NCBI GenBank assembly: GCA_003013855.2
Contig: ML058448.1
Location: 186,001-250,000 of the forward strand
From: Liriodendron chinense
Lineage: Eukaryota > Streptophyta > Magnoliopsida > Magnoliales > Magnoliaceae
DNA length: 64,000 bases
Direction of reading: 5' to 3'
The translations under genes and the position numbers were made by a program. Below the pieces are notes generated by a model. It made no database searches and was not told where the DNA came from. It saw only the letters and a list, made by a program, of their open reading frames with translations. Below are positions 46,632 through 58,010 of the stretch, piece by piece (position 1 is the first letter of the stretch; each line of letters opens with the position of its first letter).

Positions 46632-47883
46632 ATGGCATCAATCATGAGATTCAACATAGAGAAGTATTCTGGAAAAAAATAACTTTAAACTTTGGAAGGT
46701 GAAGATGAAAGGCCTTCTAATTTACTAAGGACTGCAAGATGCGCTCCTTTGAAAGTGACTGTAGGCTATGAACGAAGAAGAGTGGAAGAAGATGGATGAA
46801 AAAGCTAATGTCTCAATCCAGTTGTGCCTAACTGATGAAGTCTTGTACAATGTTATGAAAGAGAAAACTGCGACTGAAACGTGAGCGAAGTTGGAGAATA
46901 TCTACACGAAGAAGAAATCTCTAAAGAATCGCCTGTATTTTAAGCTTCAATTGTACAATTTGAGGATGAAGAAGGGGACTGATATTGAGAGCCACATCAG
47001 CAATTTCAATAGGCTGGTTTGCAAGTTATTGGATCGATGTAGATGAACCGATCAAGGATAATGATCAAGCGTTTATCCTGTTGAATTCTCTTCTAGATTC
47101 ATATAAGTTATTTTAAGGACTCATTGTACATAGGTAGGGAGACCATTGACGTTAAAACTGTTATCTCAGTCCTCCAATCGAACGCGATGATAAAATAAAG
47201 TGATGTCGTAGGTTCTTCTATGGATGAAACACTGGTTATGAGGGAAAGGAACTCTGAGCGGGATGAGGGATCTTCTCGATTGAAGTCTAGATTCAAGGGC
47301 AAAGGGAAGAGTAAGGTGAGGTGCTGAAATTGTTGGGAAGAAAGACACGCGAAGATGGATTGCCAGAATCCCAAGGCAAGGCAAGAGAAGTCTGGAGCTT
47401 CTTTTAGAGAGGGGTTAATACTGCAAAAGCTGCAGAGGATGAGTGTGATGTTTGCGATGTACTAACTGTATCTGGTAAGGGGTCTCTCGGTGGAGAGTGA
47501 GTCTTGGATTCAAGTGCATCATGCCACGTATGTCTTGACTGAAGTTCATTCATGTCATGTAACGACTATGATGGTGGATTAGTATTCTTGTGCGATGGCT
47601 ACACTCGCAAGGTGGTGGGTATTGGCATTGTGCGCATTATGATGTTTGATGAGATCGAATAAGTCTTGAAAGATGTAAGGTATGTCCCTAAGATGAAGAA
47701 GAATGTGATATCTCTTAGTGCACTTGAGGCGACAGGGTGTAGGTTCATCAGTTGTGATCGGTATTGTAAAGTGGCAAAGGGACACTTGTGATGATAAAGG
47801 CACTGAAGATGTGACAATCTTTACAAGTTGACAGAGAGTACTATTCATGGTGGAGCTGTGTTCGCTCGCCTCAAGTGTAAGGC
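46632..47883 (+). pseudogene. Copia gag-protease remnant
   Basis: From an ATG at 46632 the frames read copia gag: LWKVKMKGLL, then a stop-broken stretch, then a UBN2-like body (SIQLCLTDEVLYNVM, NRLYFKLQLYNLRMKKG). A zinc-knuckle-like GHAKMDC relative lies at about 47330-47365, and the protease segment (SWILDSGASCHV-like, with errors) at about 47500. The last recognisable part is a GAG-pre-integrase piece (LYKLTESTIHGG) at about 47830. Multiple stops and shifts make it non-functional. Confidence 0.75.
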
Positions 47884-48647
47884 TGCGATGTAATAATAAT
47901 TTTCGGTAAGACCGATGTCGTTCCTCAGGGATTGTCGTAACAATTCTAAACTATGTAACTGGGATAGACTAAATTCGAAATTATATTAATGAATAGATTT
48001 TAAGAACATAAAACTATCTACTTTATTACTAAATCAGGAAAATAAAACACTAGAGCGCCAATGATCCACTTATAATAATTCACAATGCCAATTCAAACCA
48101 TTCAAGCCAATAACTTAATCGGAATCAGAGTTCTGTCCTTATTCAATTGGAATATAGAGAAATCAAATAATCATAATATATCTAATATAGATGGATCATC
48201 TACTGATATGGTTCTCTCATACCAACTAAGGTAGTGGGTGTATCTAATTACACGGCCCAATCATTCACAAAACAAGAGAGATCACATTCATGATTCTTCT
48301 TCAAGTCTTATCACTAAACTTGATCTAGAAGCATGAATTGAACTTCAATTGAACCAAAATCAATACATAAATATCTATCTCAGATCAAATAAAAAAATAA
48401 GAACCCTTCTAATTTCGTTTTAGATAAGCACTTAGGAAACCTGGTTTGTAAGATCTCTTAGCATCCAACATATCATGATAGATCTAAAATCTCTACAACC
48501 TAAAATTCTATCAACAATACCTTATTAAGTAATCTCAGTAAATCAAACACCCCATGTAAGCAAACACTACGTGGAAAAGGCAATTTTGCGACGGAGTTTG
48601 CGACGGACTTTGACCGTCGCAAAAAAAGGCCGTTGCTTGCTGGTATG

Positions 48648-48650
<3 letters not shown>

Positions 48651-48691
<41 letters not shown>
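48651..48691. repeat. (TC)n microsatellite
   Basis: About 20 TC units just inside the left end of the CACTA element. Confidence 0.95.
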
Positions 48692-48694
<3 letters not shown>

Positions 48695-48764
48695 ATTGAA
48701 TGTTGAAACCCTAATCAGGGTTTGGCAATCCTTAATTGGTCATGGTTGATCCCTAATCAGGATT

Positions 48765-50847
48765 TTGTATGATATGCTTTTGATAAGTTTCGGAGGAAAT
48801 GTACAAAATCCTATTCCAATTGGGAGCTTTTCGACTGCATTTCTTGCTGGTGGAGTCCACCCCTTGACGATCCAAATGGTTCATCTGGTGAGGCCCACTA
48901 TGGATGATCGTTGCTGTAAAACGCGGCCACATTGGATTTTCCTAACCTTCTTCCTTACTTGTCTTCTCCTTCTTCCATTTTCCAACATCACAGTTTCATG
49001 CATTTTTCTTCTTGATTCTTCGTTTCCTTTTGCCCCGTTGATCGCGTGTACCGGGACCATGGAAAATCGGTTTTTCTCTAGGCAGTTTGGGCCGTCGAAT
49101 CGTTCGGGGCCCACCCTTGTGCTAATCTGGACCAAAAAATTGTGAAGAGGAGCCAGCCAACAGATATGGACCGTTCGAACTGATCAGGGCCCGTCCCTGT
49201 GATCTGATGAGAAATGGGCCATATGGGCCCAACGAAAATCCGATTTCTGCTGGGCCTTCATGCTGACTGCCCGAGGTGTCCAGAGATTAGGTTGTGTCAG
49301 TGCAGGGCCCAGTGGGGAGCCCATATGGCAGTTTGGGTTGTCCTGATTGATCAGGGCCCCACAATTAGGCTGATTGGTTCTCTGACCTGGCAAAATTTTG
49401 TGAAGTACCCAACAGATCTGGACCGTTCAAACTGATCATGCCCTGCCTCTGTGCAATTGGAGGCCTTGATTTGATGACAAATGGATCATGACGATCGCCC
49501 TATGCAAAATTCAGCCGCATCCACTCATTAGGTGGGCCACACCATAGAAAACAATAATTAGCTATTGATAAATAACAAAATATAAGTGTGGCTCACTCAG
49601 TGAGTGGATGTGGCTGATTTTCCACAAGGTAATCCCATTGATTAGGATTTAGGCCAACCTATTGGATGGGTTGGATGTCGCACACACATGAAAGGTTGGA
49701 AACTATTCGTTGGGTTGACCATAAATATGGTCTAACCGGTTGGATTGAAACCTTCTCTTAACAAAAAACCACAGATATAAAAATCAATTCATATATTCTT
49801 TTCATCCCAAACAGTTGCAAATTATGGCAACCCAAAAAATAGTTCATATTAGGAAACACTATTTTTGAGATATTGTACTATGAGTAAATATTCCTGACAC
49901 TTATAAAAGTTAGATACATCTAGATAATGGAATGCTAATGGAGATTACCAAATTCGTAGAATGTACGCATATTGAATGTCCCATTTCTAGTCAATGATCA
50001 CAGAGATTCATATATCGACTCTGACAGATCCTTCTTGCCCCTCAAGAAAGAGTGCCATTTTTCCAAAACACTTTTCTTCTTAATGACATCTTTCTATAAT
50101 TTTCTCCTTCATGGTCATCTGCCATATTTTAATGTTCTTAAAACCATTAACTTCTTTTTCCCTTCCCTAGAAACTCATGATTAGTTTGCTTCAACTGATA
50201 TTTAGGAAAGCAAAATTAAGGTGGAATTCAGTTTTCTGATTCTAAATTTGACTTGGTTAAGTCAACCAAATTCGAAAGTTGCTTGACTTGTAAATCACAA
50301 AAAATAAAAGGGATAGCGACCTTCAACGCTTAATCTTTTCAGGAATAAATTTTTTCCTCTATTCTTGAAAGATAGGTAAATTTCATTAAGCAAGGAATGA
50401 CTATTGCTGGATGCTTATTAATTTTTGTTTATCTGTTTGTGAATTTGCTTCTGCAAAATTATTGTGTTGACAAATTTGTGTCATGGGGCCATGCATAGAA
50501 TACCATCAATCCTCTTTTTGGTGATTATTAATGTCAATAAAATCAATTTGCTGCAATTGTCATCTGCTTTTTTACTATTTAAATGATGCAATGTAAACAA
50601 GAGTTGTTGCTAGGTAGACGGGGGAGATACAAGAATGGCTAGAGTGCTTTTTGTGTAGAAGGGACATGGAGAATGGAGTCGTTTTAGGAAACTTAATTGG
50701 GTGAATCTTAATTAGCTGGAGCCAGTTGCTTTACGCGGATCAGCAATTTTTATAGATATATATATAGATTGATAAATATGCAGATAGTTTCCTTTTCCCA
50801 GCTGATTTTTACTTTTCACTCTTCTCTCTCTTGTTTATTTTTTGAAG
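48765..50847. other. 5' non-coding part of the CACTA cargo
   Basis: No recognisable exon. 49500-49760 has local repeat words (ttaggtgggccacacc, gaaaggttggaaactatt). 50200-50840 looks like intron sequence ahead of the first captured exon and ends in a pyrimidine tract plus AG. The frames 48765-49145 and 49214-49435 have no family signature. Confidence 0.5.
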
Positions 50848-52866
50848 TGTTCATTTGCAAAGACTGGTTTTGAGAAGAACAAAGTATCCCAAGGATTTGA
50901 GGCCCTTGCTCGTGCTCAGTATCTACTCCGGAGTAAAAGTTCTTTAGGGAAAATGCCATTGTTAGCACAGGTAAACTTCTTTTCATTGACTTTCAGCTCC
51001 CACTTTGTATTCATCATTAAAAATGAATTTTGTTTTGCCTTGGTTATAGATTGAAGAATCCTTGGAGGAGATTGCACCTGCTTGCACATTAGAGCTGCTA
51101 AGCATGCCTGACACACCTGAAAATTCTGAACGGAGACGGGGTGCAATGGCGGCCTTGCACGAGTTGCTCAGGCAGGGTCTTGAAGTTGAAACTTCCTGCC
51201 GAGTTCAGGATTGGCCATGCTTCTTGAGCCAGGCACTTAATAAGCTGATGGCTACTGAAATAGTAGATCTTCTTCATTGGGATGAATTGGCTGTCACTCA
51301 TAAGAACAAGAAATCACTTGAGTCCCAGAACCAAAGGGTTGTTATTGATTTCAATTGTTTCTACATGGCGATGATAGCCCATATTGGTCATGGATTTTCA
51401 AGCAGGCAAACAGATCTGGTATTTTCTTTCCCTAACTTCTCATGGCTTTTCTAATTGGGGCTATTTTAGGTGAATCTTGTGTACGTCACGCAGATCAATA
51501 AAGCAAAAACTATTTGCGAGTGTTTGGTAGCATCTGAAGGCATTGGTTTGAAATTTTAGGAAGCTCTTTGCTCACTCCTTGGGCAGTTATATGTTTCTGC
51601 AGGCATTTTTTCTTCTTCTCTATATTAGAGTGTTCACAAAATCAATCACAGGCTCAGAAAATTAATCATCTGCTCTTAGGGTGGTGAGGCTGAGGCCGCT
51701 GAAAGGCTTCGGCAGCTTGAGACTAATGGTACTCAGGCTTCAAGGAGTTTTGAAACAACAGTTTCAGACAAAGTAGTCAAAGATAGTGCCAGTATAAGAC
51801 AATCATTGGTATGTCATACAGTATGGTTTTCTACATTGTCTATTTTTACATTTTGAATTGCTGTGCTGATAAGAAAAGGTATTCAAAATTCTTGAGATCA
51901 GGTGTAAAAATTTATTTTGACCCTAGAGGGTTTATTTAATACTGTTTTTTCTTGATTTATCAAGAGTAAACACAATGTATGAATGTTTCTCTGAAGTAGG
52001 CAATTATGTTTCCTTGGGCCGAATTAATGCAAGGATTTGTTCATAACTGTTAACTTAATATGCAAACCTGTGTTTGGTGTAAATCGATTCCACTACCTGA
52101 ATCTGATATTCCAATTGGTATGTCTTTTACTATGGTTTCTCTTGTTTTGGTGCCTCAAAATCACATGGGATTGCCCTCTTTTTCTGTTGTGATTGTGTTG
52201 TGGTCTTCCCTTTGTCATTATTACAACCTAACAGTATTCAGGTTTCCGTGATTAGCTGGGATTTGTAGTACTTTGCATTTGTCCGTCCCCTACATATCTT
52301 CTCCTTTATTGCTTGTTGAGATTAGCGGTTGATTCATTTATCAGTCATCTCTTTAAAAGTTATTTGCAATATATGCTTTAGAGGAATGTGGTAACTTGTG
52401 CCACTCATTAAATGAGCCTAGTTGCCTGCCATTCATCAGACTTAACATGCTTTCCTTCGGGTTGACATTGTCTTATGCCAGATGGCTTGCTGAAATTGAC
52501 TAGGAAATATGGCTGAAGGATGCAGTGCTTGGTGTCTTTCCAGACACACGGGATTGCTCTCCATCTTTGGTGAGTCTTTTAGCTAGCAAGCATCGAAACA
52601 TAACCAAACACCACCCTTTTTGTATGGAAGAAATGTCAAGTTCTGACATGCCATTTCTGTAGGCCAACTTCTTCGTGGGGAAAAAAGGATTCTCAATGGC
52701 AGCAGGCAAAAGAAAGGAATCACACCAACCATCCCAGGCACAAGCAATAGATCGTTGTCCTTTGTTTTTTCACCTGACCCTAGAACTTCTGAGCAACCTC
52801 TTCTGCATATGAATTCTACACGACATCTGGGATCTGCTGTAAAGCAACTGACTCCATCTACTACTG
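50848..52866 (+). pseudogene. PARC6: Captured PARC6/CDP1 gene fragment
   Basis: Six exon-like blocks keep splice order: 50848-50970, 51050-51418, 51494-51586, 51680-51808, about 52482-52569 and 52663 to about 52866. They read, in order, KTGFEKNKVSQGFEAL; IEESLEEIAPACTLELLSMP; RRRGAMAALHELLRQGLEV; NQRVVIDFNCFYMA; INKAKTICECLVASEG; EAEAAERLRQLE; WLKDAVLGVFPDTRDCSPSL; ANFFVGKKG. I recognise these as the middle region of PARC6/CDP1, an ARC6-like inner-envelope protein of plastid division. The N-terminus, the transmembrane region and the C-terminus are missing. Stops at 51557-51559 and 52501-52503, a lost donor after 51586 and a frameshift in the last block show it cannot make the protein. Introns are retained, so capture was from DNA, not mRNA. 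Confidence 0.8.
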
Positions 52867-53462
52867 GGCCATTCAATTGGATGTTGAGATTGAGTTGAGT
52901 ATTCAATGCCCAAGGTTGGGTAGCTTAGGTTAAGTCTCAAGTCAAGCTGATACTTAATTGATGTGGGTCTCTGGACAATGCCCCATCTACCACCCGGCAT
53001 TGTCCATGAACAATACAGTTGTATCTGCATGAAGCAGTCAGATACAAAGTGATACAGGGCAATACGATCCCGCATCGGTTTTGAATGATCCTATATGCCC
53101 TAACCAATTTTCACCCATTTCATTTTGAGAAGCATTTCATGATCAGTTTAGACTAATATTTTTTTGGTTGTTTTTGTTAGTTGGATTATCCAGAGAATAA
53201 AAAAATAAAGTGAATTAACTTCAGTTCATTTGAATTTTACAGAGTTGTTCATGGTTTCAGACAGGGCGGCTAGTACTCAAAACAAGGTGCTTCAAGCTAT
53301 GGAAAACAGTTCTGTTCGTAGATTATAAAGCTGATTTCCTTCAAGTTTTCAATTTCATCCCACTGAAACATCTTGCATAATAGTTATCAAGCTTGTTTTT
53401 TTCTTTTTGGTTCTTAGATTACAAAACTCATATTCCTATGTTTTATATTCTGAATTTTGCAG

Positions 53463-53618
53463 GTGGGCCAGTTGATGGATTTGCTAACGCATGAGGTGGA
53501 CGCGGGTTATAAAGGAAAGAGTAGAAATGAAGGCTTCACGTATGATCAAGAGATTGGTCTCAATGAGGACAAAATAAAGCCTAGTTGCTCATTATATGGA
53601 GAATATTGGTTCACTTAA
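53463..53618 (+). other. Exon-like open segment of unknown origin
   Basis: After a pyrimidine-rich 'ttttgcag' acceptor, 51 codons are open (VGQLMDLLTHEV ... GEYWFT) and end in TAA. A possible preceding block lies near 53243-53320 (VSDRAASTQNKVLQAMENSS). I do not recognise either as PARC6 or as a transposase. It could be a second captured fragment or chance. Confidence 0.35.
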
Positions 53619-53825
53619 ATGTGTAGATTTGTAACAAATATTAATATTATTTTCCACTAGAAATGTAAGGATTTTTAAGTTTCATATATGATATAATGAT
53701 GATTTGTGAGGGTTACAGATTAGTTTTTTTCTGTTTTTTTTGTTTTTTTTGGTTTTTTAAATAATTTGGACGACTATCAGGTGCAACAGATTCAAGATAC
53801 AATTCGGGCACCAGGTTTTGCTGTT

Positions 53826-54068
53826 GCAGAAAATTTAGCGACGGACCAAACCCGTCGCTAAAATTCCTAAATAAATGCAACAAATTTGTACGACGAACAA
53901 AATCCGTGGTTAAATCCGTCGCTTTACATAATTTAGCGACGGGCGTAATTCGTCGTTTAATATGTCCGTCGTTTAAAATTTGCCAAGTACTATGACGGAC
54001 TATTCGACGAATCAAGTCCGTCGCTAATCTGGTTTTGCGATGGACTTGGTCCGTCGAAAAAAGGCGAT
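53826..54068. repeat. CACTA subterminal repeat cluster (right end)
   Basis: At least eight copies of 'gcgacgg(a/g)' or 'ccgtcgc(t/a)' in both orientations precede the right terminus. A smaller set (48588-48632) follows the left terminus. In known CACTA elements such subterminal motifs bind the TNPA-type protein. Confidence 0.8.
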
Positions 54069-55714
54069 TTTGGCGTAGTAAAAATCACAAGAGTTAAAAG
54101 ATTAAACTAAAATACAAACTTTATTTTAAACTAAAACTAGAAGTGCTCTTCATTAAATAAAAAATACTTGAATTAAATCGAATTAAATATTACAAACAAT
54201 TATAAGATTCACCTCTTCGCCCTAGCTAAGAGGTTTAGCCAACCATTATAAAGTTGAACTAAAACTCAAAGGAAAAAGTACTAAAAACATAAAAACTCTA
54301 AAAAAATCGCATTCGGAGGATTTGTAGGTGCTCCACGATGTTCCTCTCCACCTCCCACGAACTTATATCTCTTCCAGGATGATTATAGACAAGCCCTAGG
54401 TGTCCTTTTATAGCTTTCAAGCTCTACCGCCTCAGAAAGTTCGAGAATCGCGTATGAACTTACGCAATTGTGCAGATGAAATCAAACTTCAAAATAGCAA
54501 GTTACTGTTTCTAGGAGTGTCTGACCGGTCATGACTGGTCGAACCCATCTGGACATTGGTCTAGTAAGTTTCAGCCCAAAAGGCTGGAAATTCGACTTAT
54601 CTCGACTCCAGGGCCAACCTGTTGGCCGACCAGTTGGATGTGTAATATTAGGGCTATTTTCCGCAGTTTCTGCACTTTGCTTTTCTTTCCCTATAACTCT
54701 GCAATTTGGTTTTTTCGGCCCTTCCAAGTCTTTTTACATGATTTCTTCAAGGTTTTTCTTTATTTTTCAATTTCATCTTTCATGGCTTCTTTCTTCTATT
54801 CTTAGCCTTTCTTTCTTTGATCATCAATGTATTCTAAAGCAGTATTTTAGCATTGAATTCACAAGGTTTCTCTCTCATTCCTACAAACACAAAATCATAC
54901 ATAAAGAGTGATGAATTAGGGTTAAAATATGTATAATTCAAGGCATAACAAACTGCAGGATTGACAATGGAATTTATAATTACTCGTATGTGGCAAGTAC
55001 ATAAGGACCACATGAGAAGAGTGACAGGGGGCGTGAAGGTGTGAGGATAAAGTCGGTGGAAGCATGAGAAGCGATGGAGCTATGATGAAGACGAAGTAGA
55101 AATGAAGAATGGGTGATCGAGTATGGCGAGGTACAACATGAAGATTTTCTTCATGGTGGAGATTGTTGGAATTGATGACTCAAATCTATGTTAAGACAGC
55201 GTCATCGATCGAATCTTTGCACAGCCATCTCTTTGGACAGATTTGTGGTCGGGCGATCAATCGACCTGGTTGGCCGATCGATCGACCAGGGTTGTCGATC
55301 AATTGATCGATCAATCGACGATGGTGCATTGTGTTATACAGTTTGCGTGATTTTGCATAAGATGTTTCTAATTAGGGTTTGTTGCCTATTTAAGTGGGTG
55401 TAAACGGGAATTAGGGTATCCTAGATGTGCAAGGGTTCAAAGAGAGAGTTCTAGGATGAGAGAAAGAGCTTTGAGAGCTTGAGATTTCTCTCAAGGCGAC
55501 TTAGATCCAGGTTTATGTTTCTTCATTCTCTTGTAACTTCTGAAATCATAGTGGATTCGCTTTGTATCGTGGTTTTTTTTTACCCACAAGGGGTTTTTCC
55601 ACGTTAAAATCAGATTGCTTTCTTGTGATTGTCGATTGTTGCTTGGTGTGTGCCATTGTGAAAATATCTCGTTTGATCTCTTGCTTCTTCTGCTGTGGGC
55701 CGATTTTCCCAACA

Positions 55715-57942
55715 GGCTGGCAGCTCGAGTGGGCCTCATAATGTTTACACGAAATCCACTTTGGCCATCTGGGTGTCACCTCATTTTAGGCCCAAGTCAC
55801 AAAAAAAGCCCAACCTTTGTTTTACCACACGATTGAGAAAAGGGCAATGCTCACCCACTAAATTTCTTTTTGGTATGGCCTACCAAGGGTGGTTGTCTCA
55901 TAACATTTCCTTTTTCAATGGTAGTTTACAAAAAAAACTACCCACTTGATACAAAATTTACATTTTGCTACCTTTTTCAATCAGTTATATATAAATTTAT
56001 TTAGGTAATTATCATTGTAGTACCTTTCATTGGGTCAGCGACTAAGGTGGGTCCCACCATGATGTTTATGTTAAATCCACCCCAACCACCAGGTGCATCA
56101 CCCAACATTAGCCCAACATTAGCCCCAGGGATTAAATGTCAGCCTCAATTGTGATTTAGATGGACCGCACGATTGGGAAGTGTACGGGGCCACGACCACT
56201 ATTCAAATTGTTTCACTTGGTGTGGCCCACCTGAATCATATTGTATAGGCCTAATTTTTGGACCCTAGGCCTAAATTTATTGTGACATCTAATGATGTTA
56301 TAGATTTTATATAATCATCACTGTGGGTCTTGTAAAAATAAAGGATTGACATCTCTATCCCAACTATTTCCTCTAGTATGGCCCACCAGAATCACATGCC
56401 AGCCTGATTTTTAAGCCCTGTGCATAACATAGGATTACATATATAATGGTCAGAGTTGATCTCACACACACATTCACACCGGTGGCCACACCAAAAATCA
56501 AGACCAAGTGTCTAGTAAAATTCCCTTAATATATCAGCAAAAACCTAGGAATTGTTACAAGATGGATGCTCACCCTTGATTTAAGGGGTCCATAGTGCTG
56601 CTGGGTGGGCAGTTGCCTCTTGCTTTGACTAATGATGAAAACAGTAGATTGTTTTATGGAAATAATTTAAAAGCTAAAGTTCTTTTATCCACAGCTTATT
56701 GCAAACCCTCTTGAAATACCAATGTAAATTCTACATTTCCATATTTCTACATTTGCCATCGTTGAGATCAAGTCCTTTCAGAAGCTGGGTCCAACAGTGC
56801 TTTATACCTAGACTAAACTAGGCTGGTCTACTCGTGAACTGTGCCGTGGTCCAACTGCCCGGACCGTTAGAAAGTGGACTCGCATTAACGTAGATGTGTG
56901 GCTTATGGATTAGCACACTGACATAGACCACAGGCTTGGAGTGTTGAGGAGTGAGGCTCGTATCCTGGGGAGCTAGATTGGGTACTACCCCCAATTTTCT
57001 ACCCTACTTAGTTTTTCTCATTAAGAAAGTTTCAAGTGGTGTATCTTTCATAATAGTAATAAAAAATTTATTTACCACACATACGCATCCGTTAATAAGT
57101 AAAAATCAAGATAAATTACTTGAGGTAAGGTATACGTAGCGTATGTAAAGTATCTTAAGTTCCAGCTGGTTGAGTCCGAGTTTATCAACCAGCTGGTCTC
57201 AGGTTCAAGACACACCAGCAGCACCTTTGGGTGCTTTCAGTCGGGCCAGGTCAGGTTCAGGTCAGGTTATCTTCGGGTGCAAGCCGGGTAGGGTTTGGGC
57301 CGGGTCGTGTTCACATTAAAAAAAAAAAAAGTATCTTAAGATCCAAACGAGCCCTAAACAGTCCGTGCTGGGACTCAAAAGAACCAACCCAATCAAAAAA
57401 AGATGCGGGCCAAACCTGGCAAGGCCCGAAAGTTCAGTAGGCATGCCTGGACCATTGATAGCCCTATAGTGGGTGCCTAGGCAACCACTTCCGAGAGGGA
57501 GCCAACGTGCCAGGGAAAATGTAATGGTTTGGACAAATTATCTTTGTTATAGCAATCTTTTTAGTCTACGTTCTCCTCAATTTTCACATACTATTAAAGG
57601 TTACTTAATGTCCATCTTGTGCATATGTGATATAGATGACATCTGACCTGTTCAGGAGGAGGGAGGGACATAAATATCGCCGGGTGCAAAAATTTGGACG
57701 ATCCTTTTTTGTTCCAGTTAATGCTTAAAAACTGGCCCTGTCAAAGCGTGCTAGAAATATAGAATGCTCGCATGGAGAAGCGCAACGTACACGAAATGTT
57801 AGTATAAGATGGGTTAGATTAAAAAATGACAATTTAGCCATCCAAATCAATACACTTGATCCGGCACGTATATGAAGTCTCCATCTTCACCACAGTAACA
57901 TTAAGGCAATGGAGATTAGATCCTGTGGGGCCCAATATTAGC
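55715..57942. other. Rest of duplicated unit 3 and promoter of H
   Basis: 55715-56640 continues unit 3 after the copia insertion and parallels 36430-37560. 57175-57310 has a possible SINE-like 'ctggtctcaggttcaagac' followed by 'gtcaggtt' words, and an A-run lies at 57319-57331. 57480-57720 resembles the D promoter side, and 57750-57942 matches the E/F promoter. No other gene. Confidence 0.55.
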
Positions 57943-57950
57943 TATATAAA
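57943..57950 (+). promoter_or_regulatory. TATA box of protease H
   Basis: TATATAAA, 68 bp before the ATG, preceded by GGGGCCCAATAT as in E and F. Confidence 0.65.
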
Positions 57951-58010
57951 CTCACCTGTGAGTGAGTGTTTACACACCTCACATCGTCCACCACCTCCTC
58001 AGCTAACGCC

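Larger units (their letters stand above)
48565..54080. mobile_element. Non-autonomous CACTA transposon (Pack-CACTA), 5.5 kb
   Basis: The left end is CACTACGTGGAAAAGGCAAT. The reverse complement of the right end is TACTACGCCAAAATCGCC, a CACTA terminus with one changed base. Both are followed by 'cgacgg' subterminal words. AAA flanks both sides (48562-48564 and 54081-54083), the 3-bp duplication typical of CACTA. No transposase (TNPA/TNPD-like) was recognised. The interior carries spliced fragments of a host plastid-division gene, so it is a gene-capturing derivative. Confidence 0.88.
47884..54939 (-). mobile_element. Solo LTR (Ty3, Tat-like) split by a CACTA element
   Basis: The left edge TGCGATGTAATAATAATTTT, next to 'ggtaagaccgatgtcgttcctcaggg', resembles the inverted 3' end of Tat/Ogre-type LTRs. 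The right edge ends ...gtataattc. A 5-bp repeat AAGGC flanks both sides (47879-47883 and 54940-54944). Without the CACTA insertion the element is about 1.54 kb. The right part, 54084-54939, holds 'ccctaggtgtccttttatagc' and 'ctgaccggtcatgactggtc'. No internal genes were found. The right terminus is not the canonical CA, so the exact edge may be off by a base. Confidence 0.65.
45997..55714 (+). mobile_element. Ty1/copia element with two LTRs, internally rearranged
   Basis: The 5' LTR 45997-46577 (tgttggaattggtgactc...ctcaaca) and 3' LTR 55164-55714 (tgttggaattgatgactc...ccaaca) are clearly alike. The 3' LTR lacks a short 'gatcgacgagggttgg' stretch. The PBS is at 46580 and a purine tract (atggtggagat) precedes the 3' LTR. 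Gag and protease remnants lie at 46632-47883. Integrase, RT and RNase H are missing. The flanks GGCAT and GGCTG do not make a perfect duplication. Related empty sites occur at about 36405 and 40925. A solo LTR and a CACTA element are nested inside. Confidence 0.85.

Noticed and set aside
48765..49145. 126-codon frame near the left end of the CACTA element
   Set aside because: No recognisable domain and no splice context with the captured exons; compatible with chance in an open stretch.
50848..53618. A functional PARC6 gene
   Set aside because: Two in-frame stops, a lost splice donor, a frameshift and missing N- and C-terminal parts, all inside CACTA ends.
54531..54911. 126-codon frame at 54.5 kb
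   Set aside because: Falls inside the Tat-like LTR; phenylalanine-rich from T-rich LTR sequence, with no gene signature.
45992..55719. A perfect 5-bp target duplication for the copia element
   Set aside because: The flanks are GGCAT and GGCTG, matching only at the first three bases, so I report it as not clean.
57966..58010. Upstream extension of protease H
   Set aside because: It needs a GTG start and lies in the 5' UTR; all paralogues start at the ATG equivalent to 58011.
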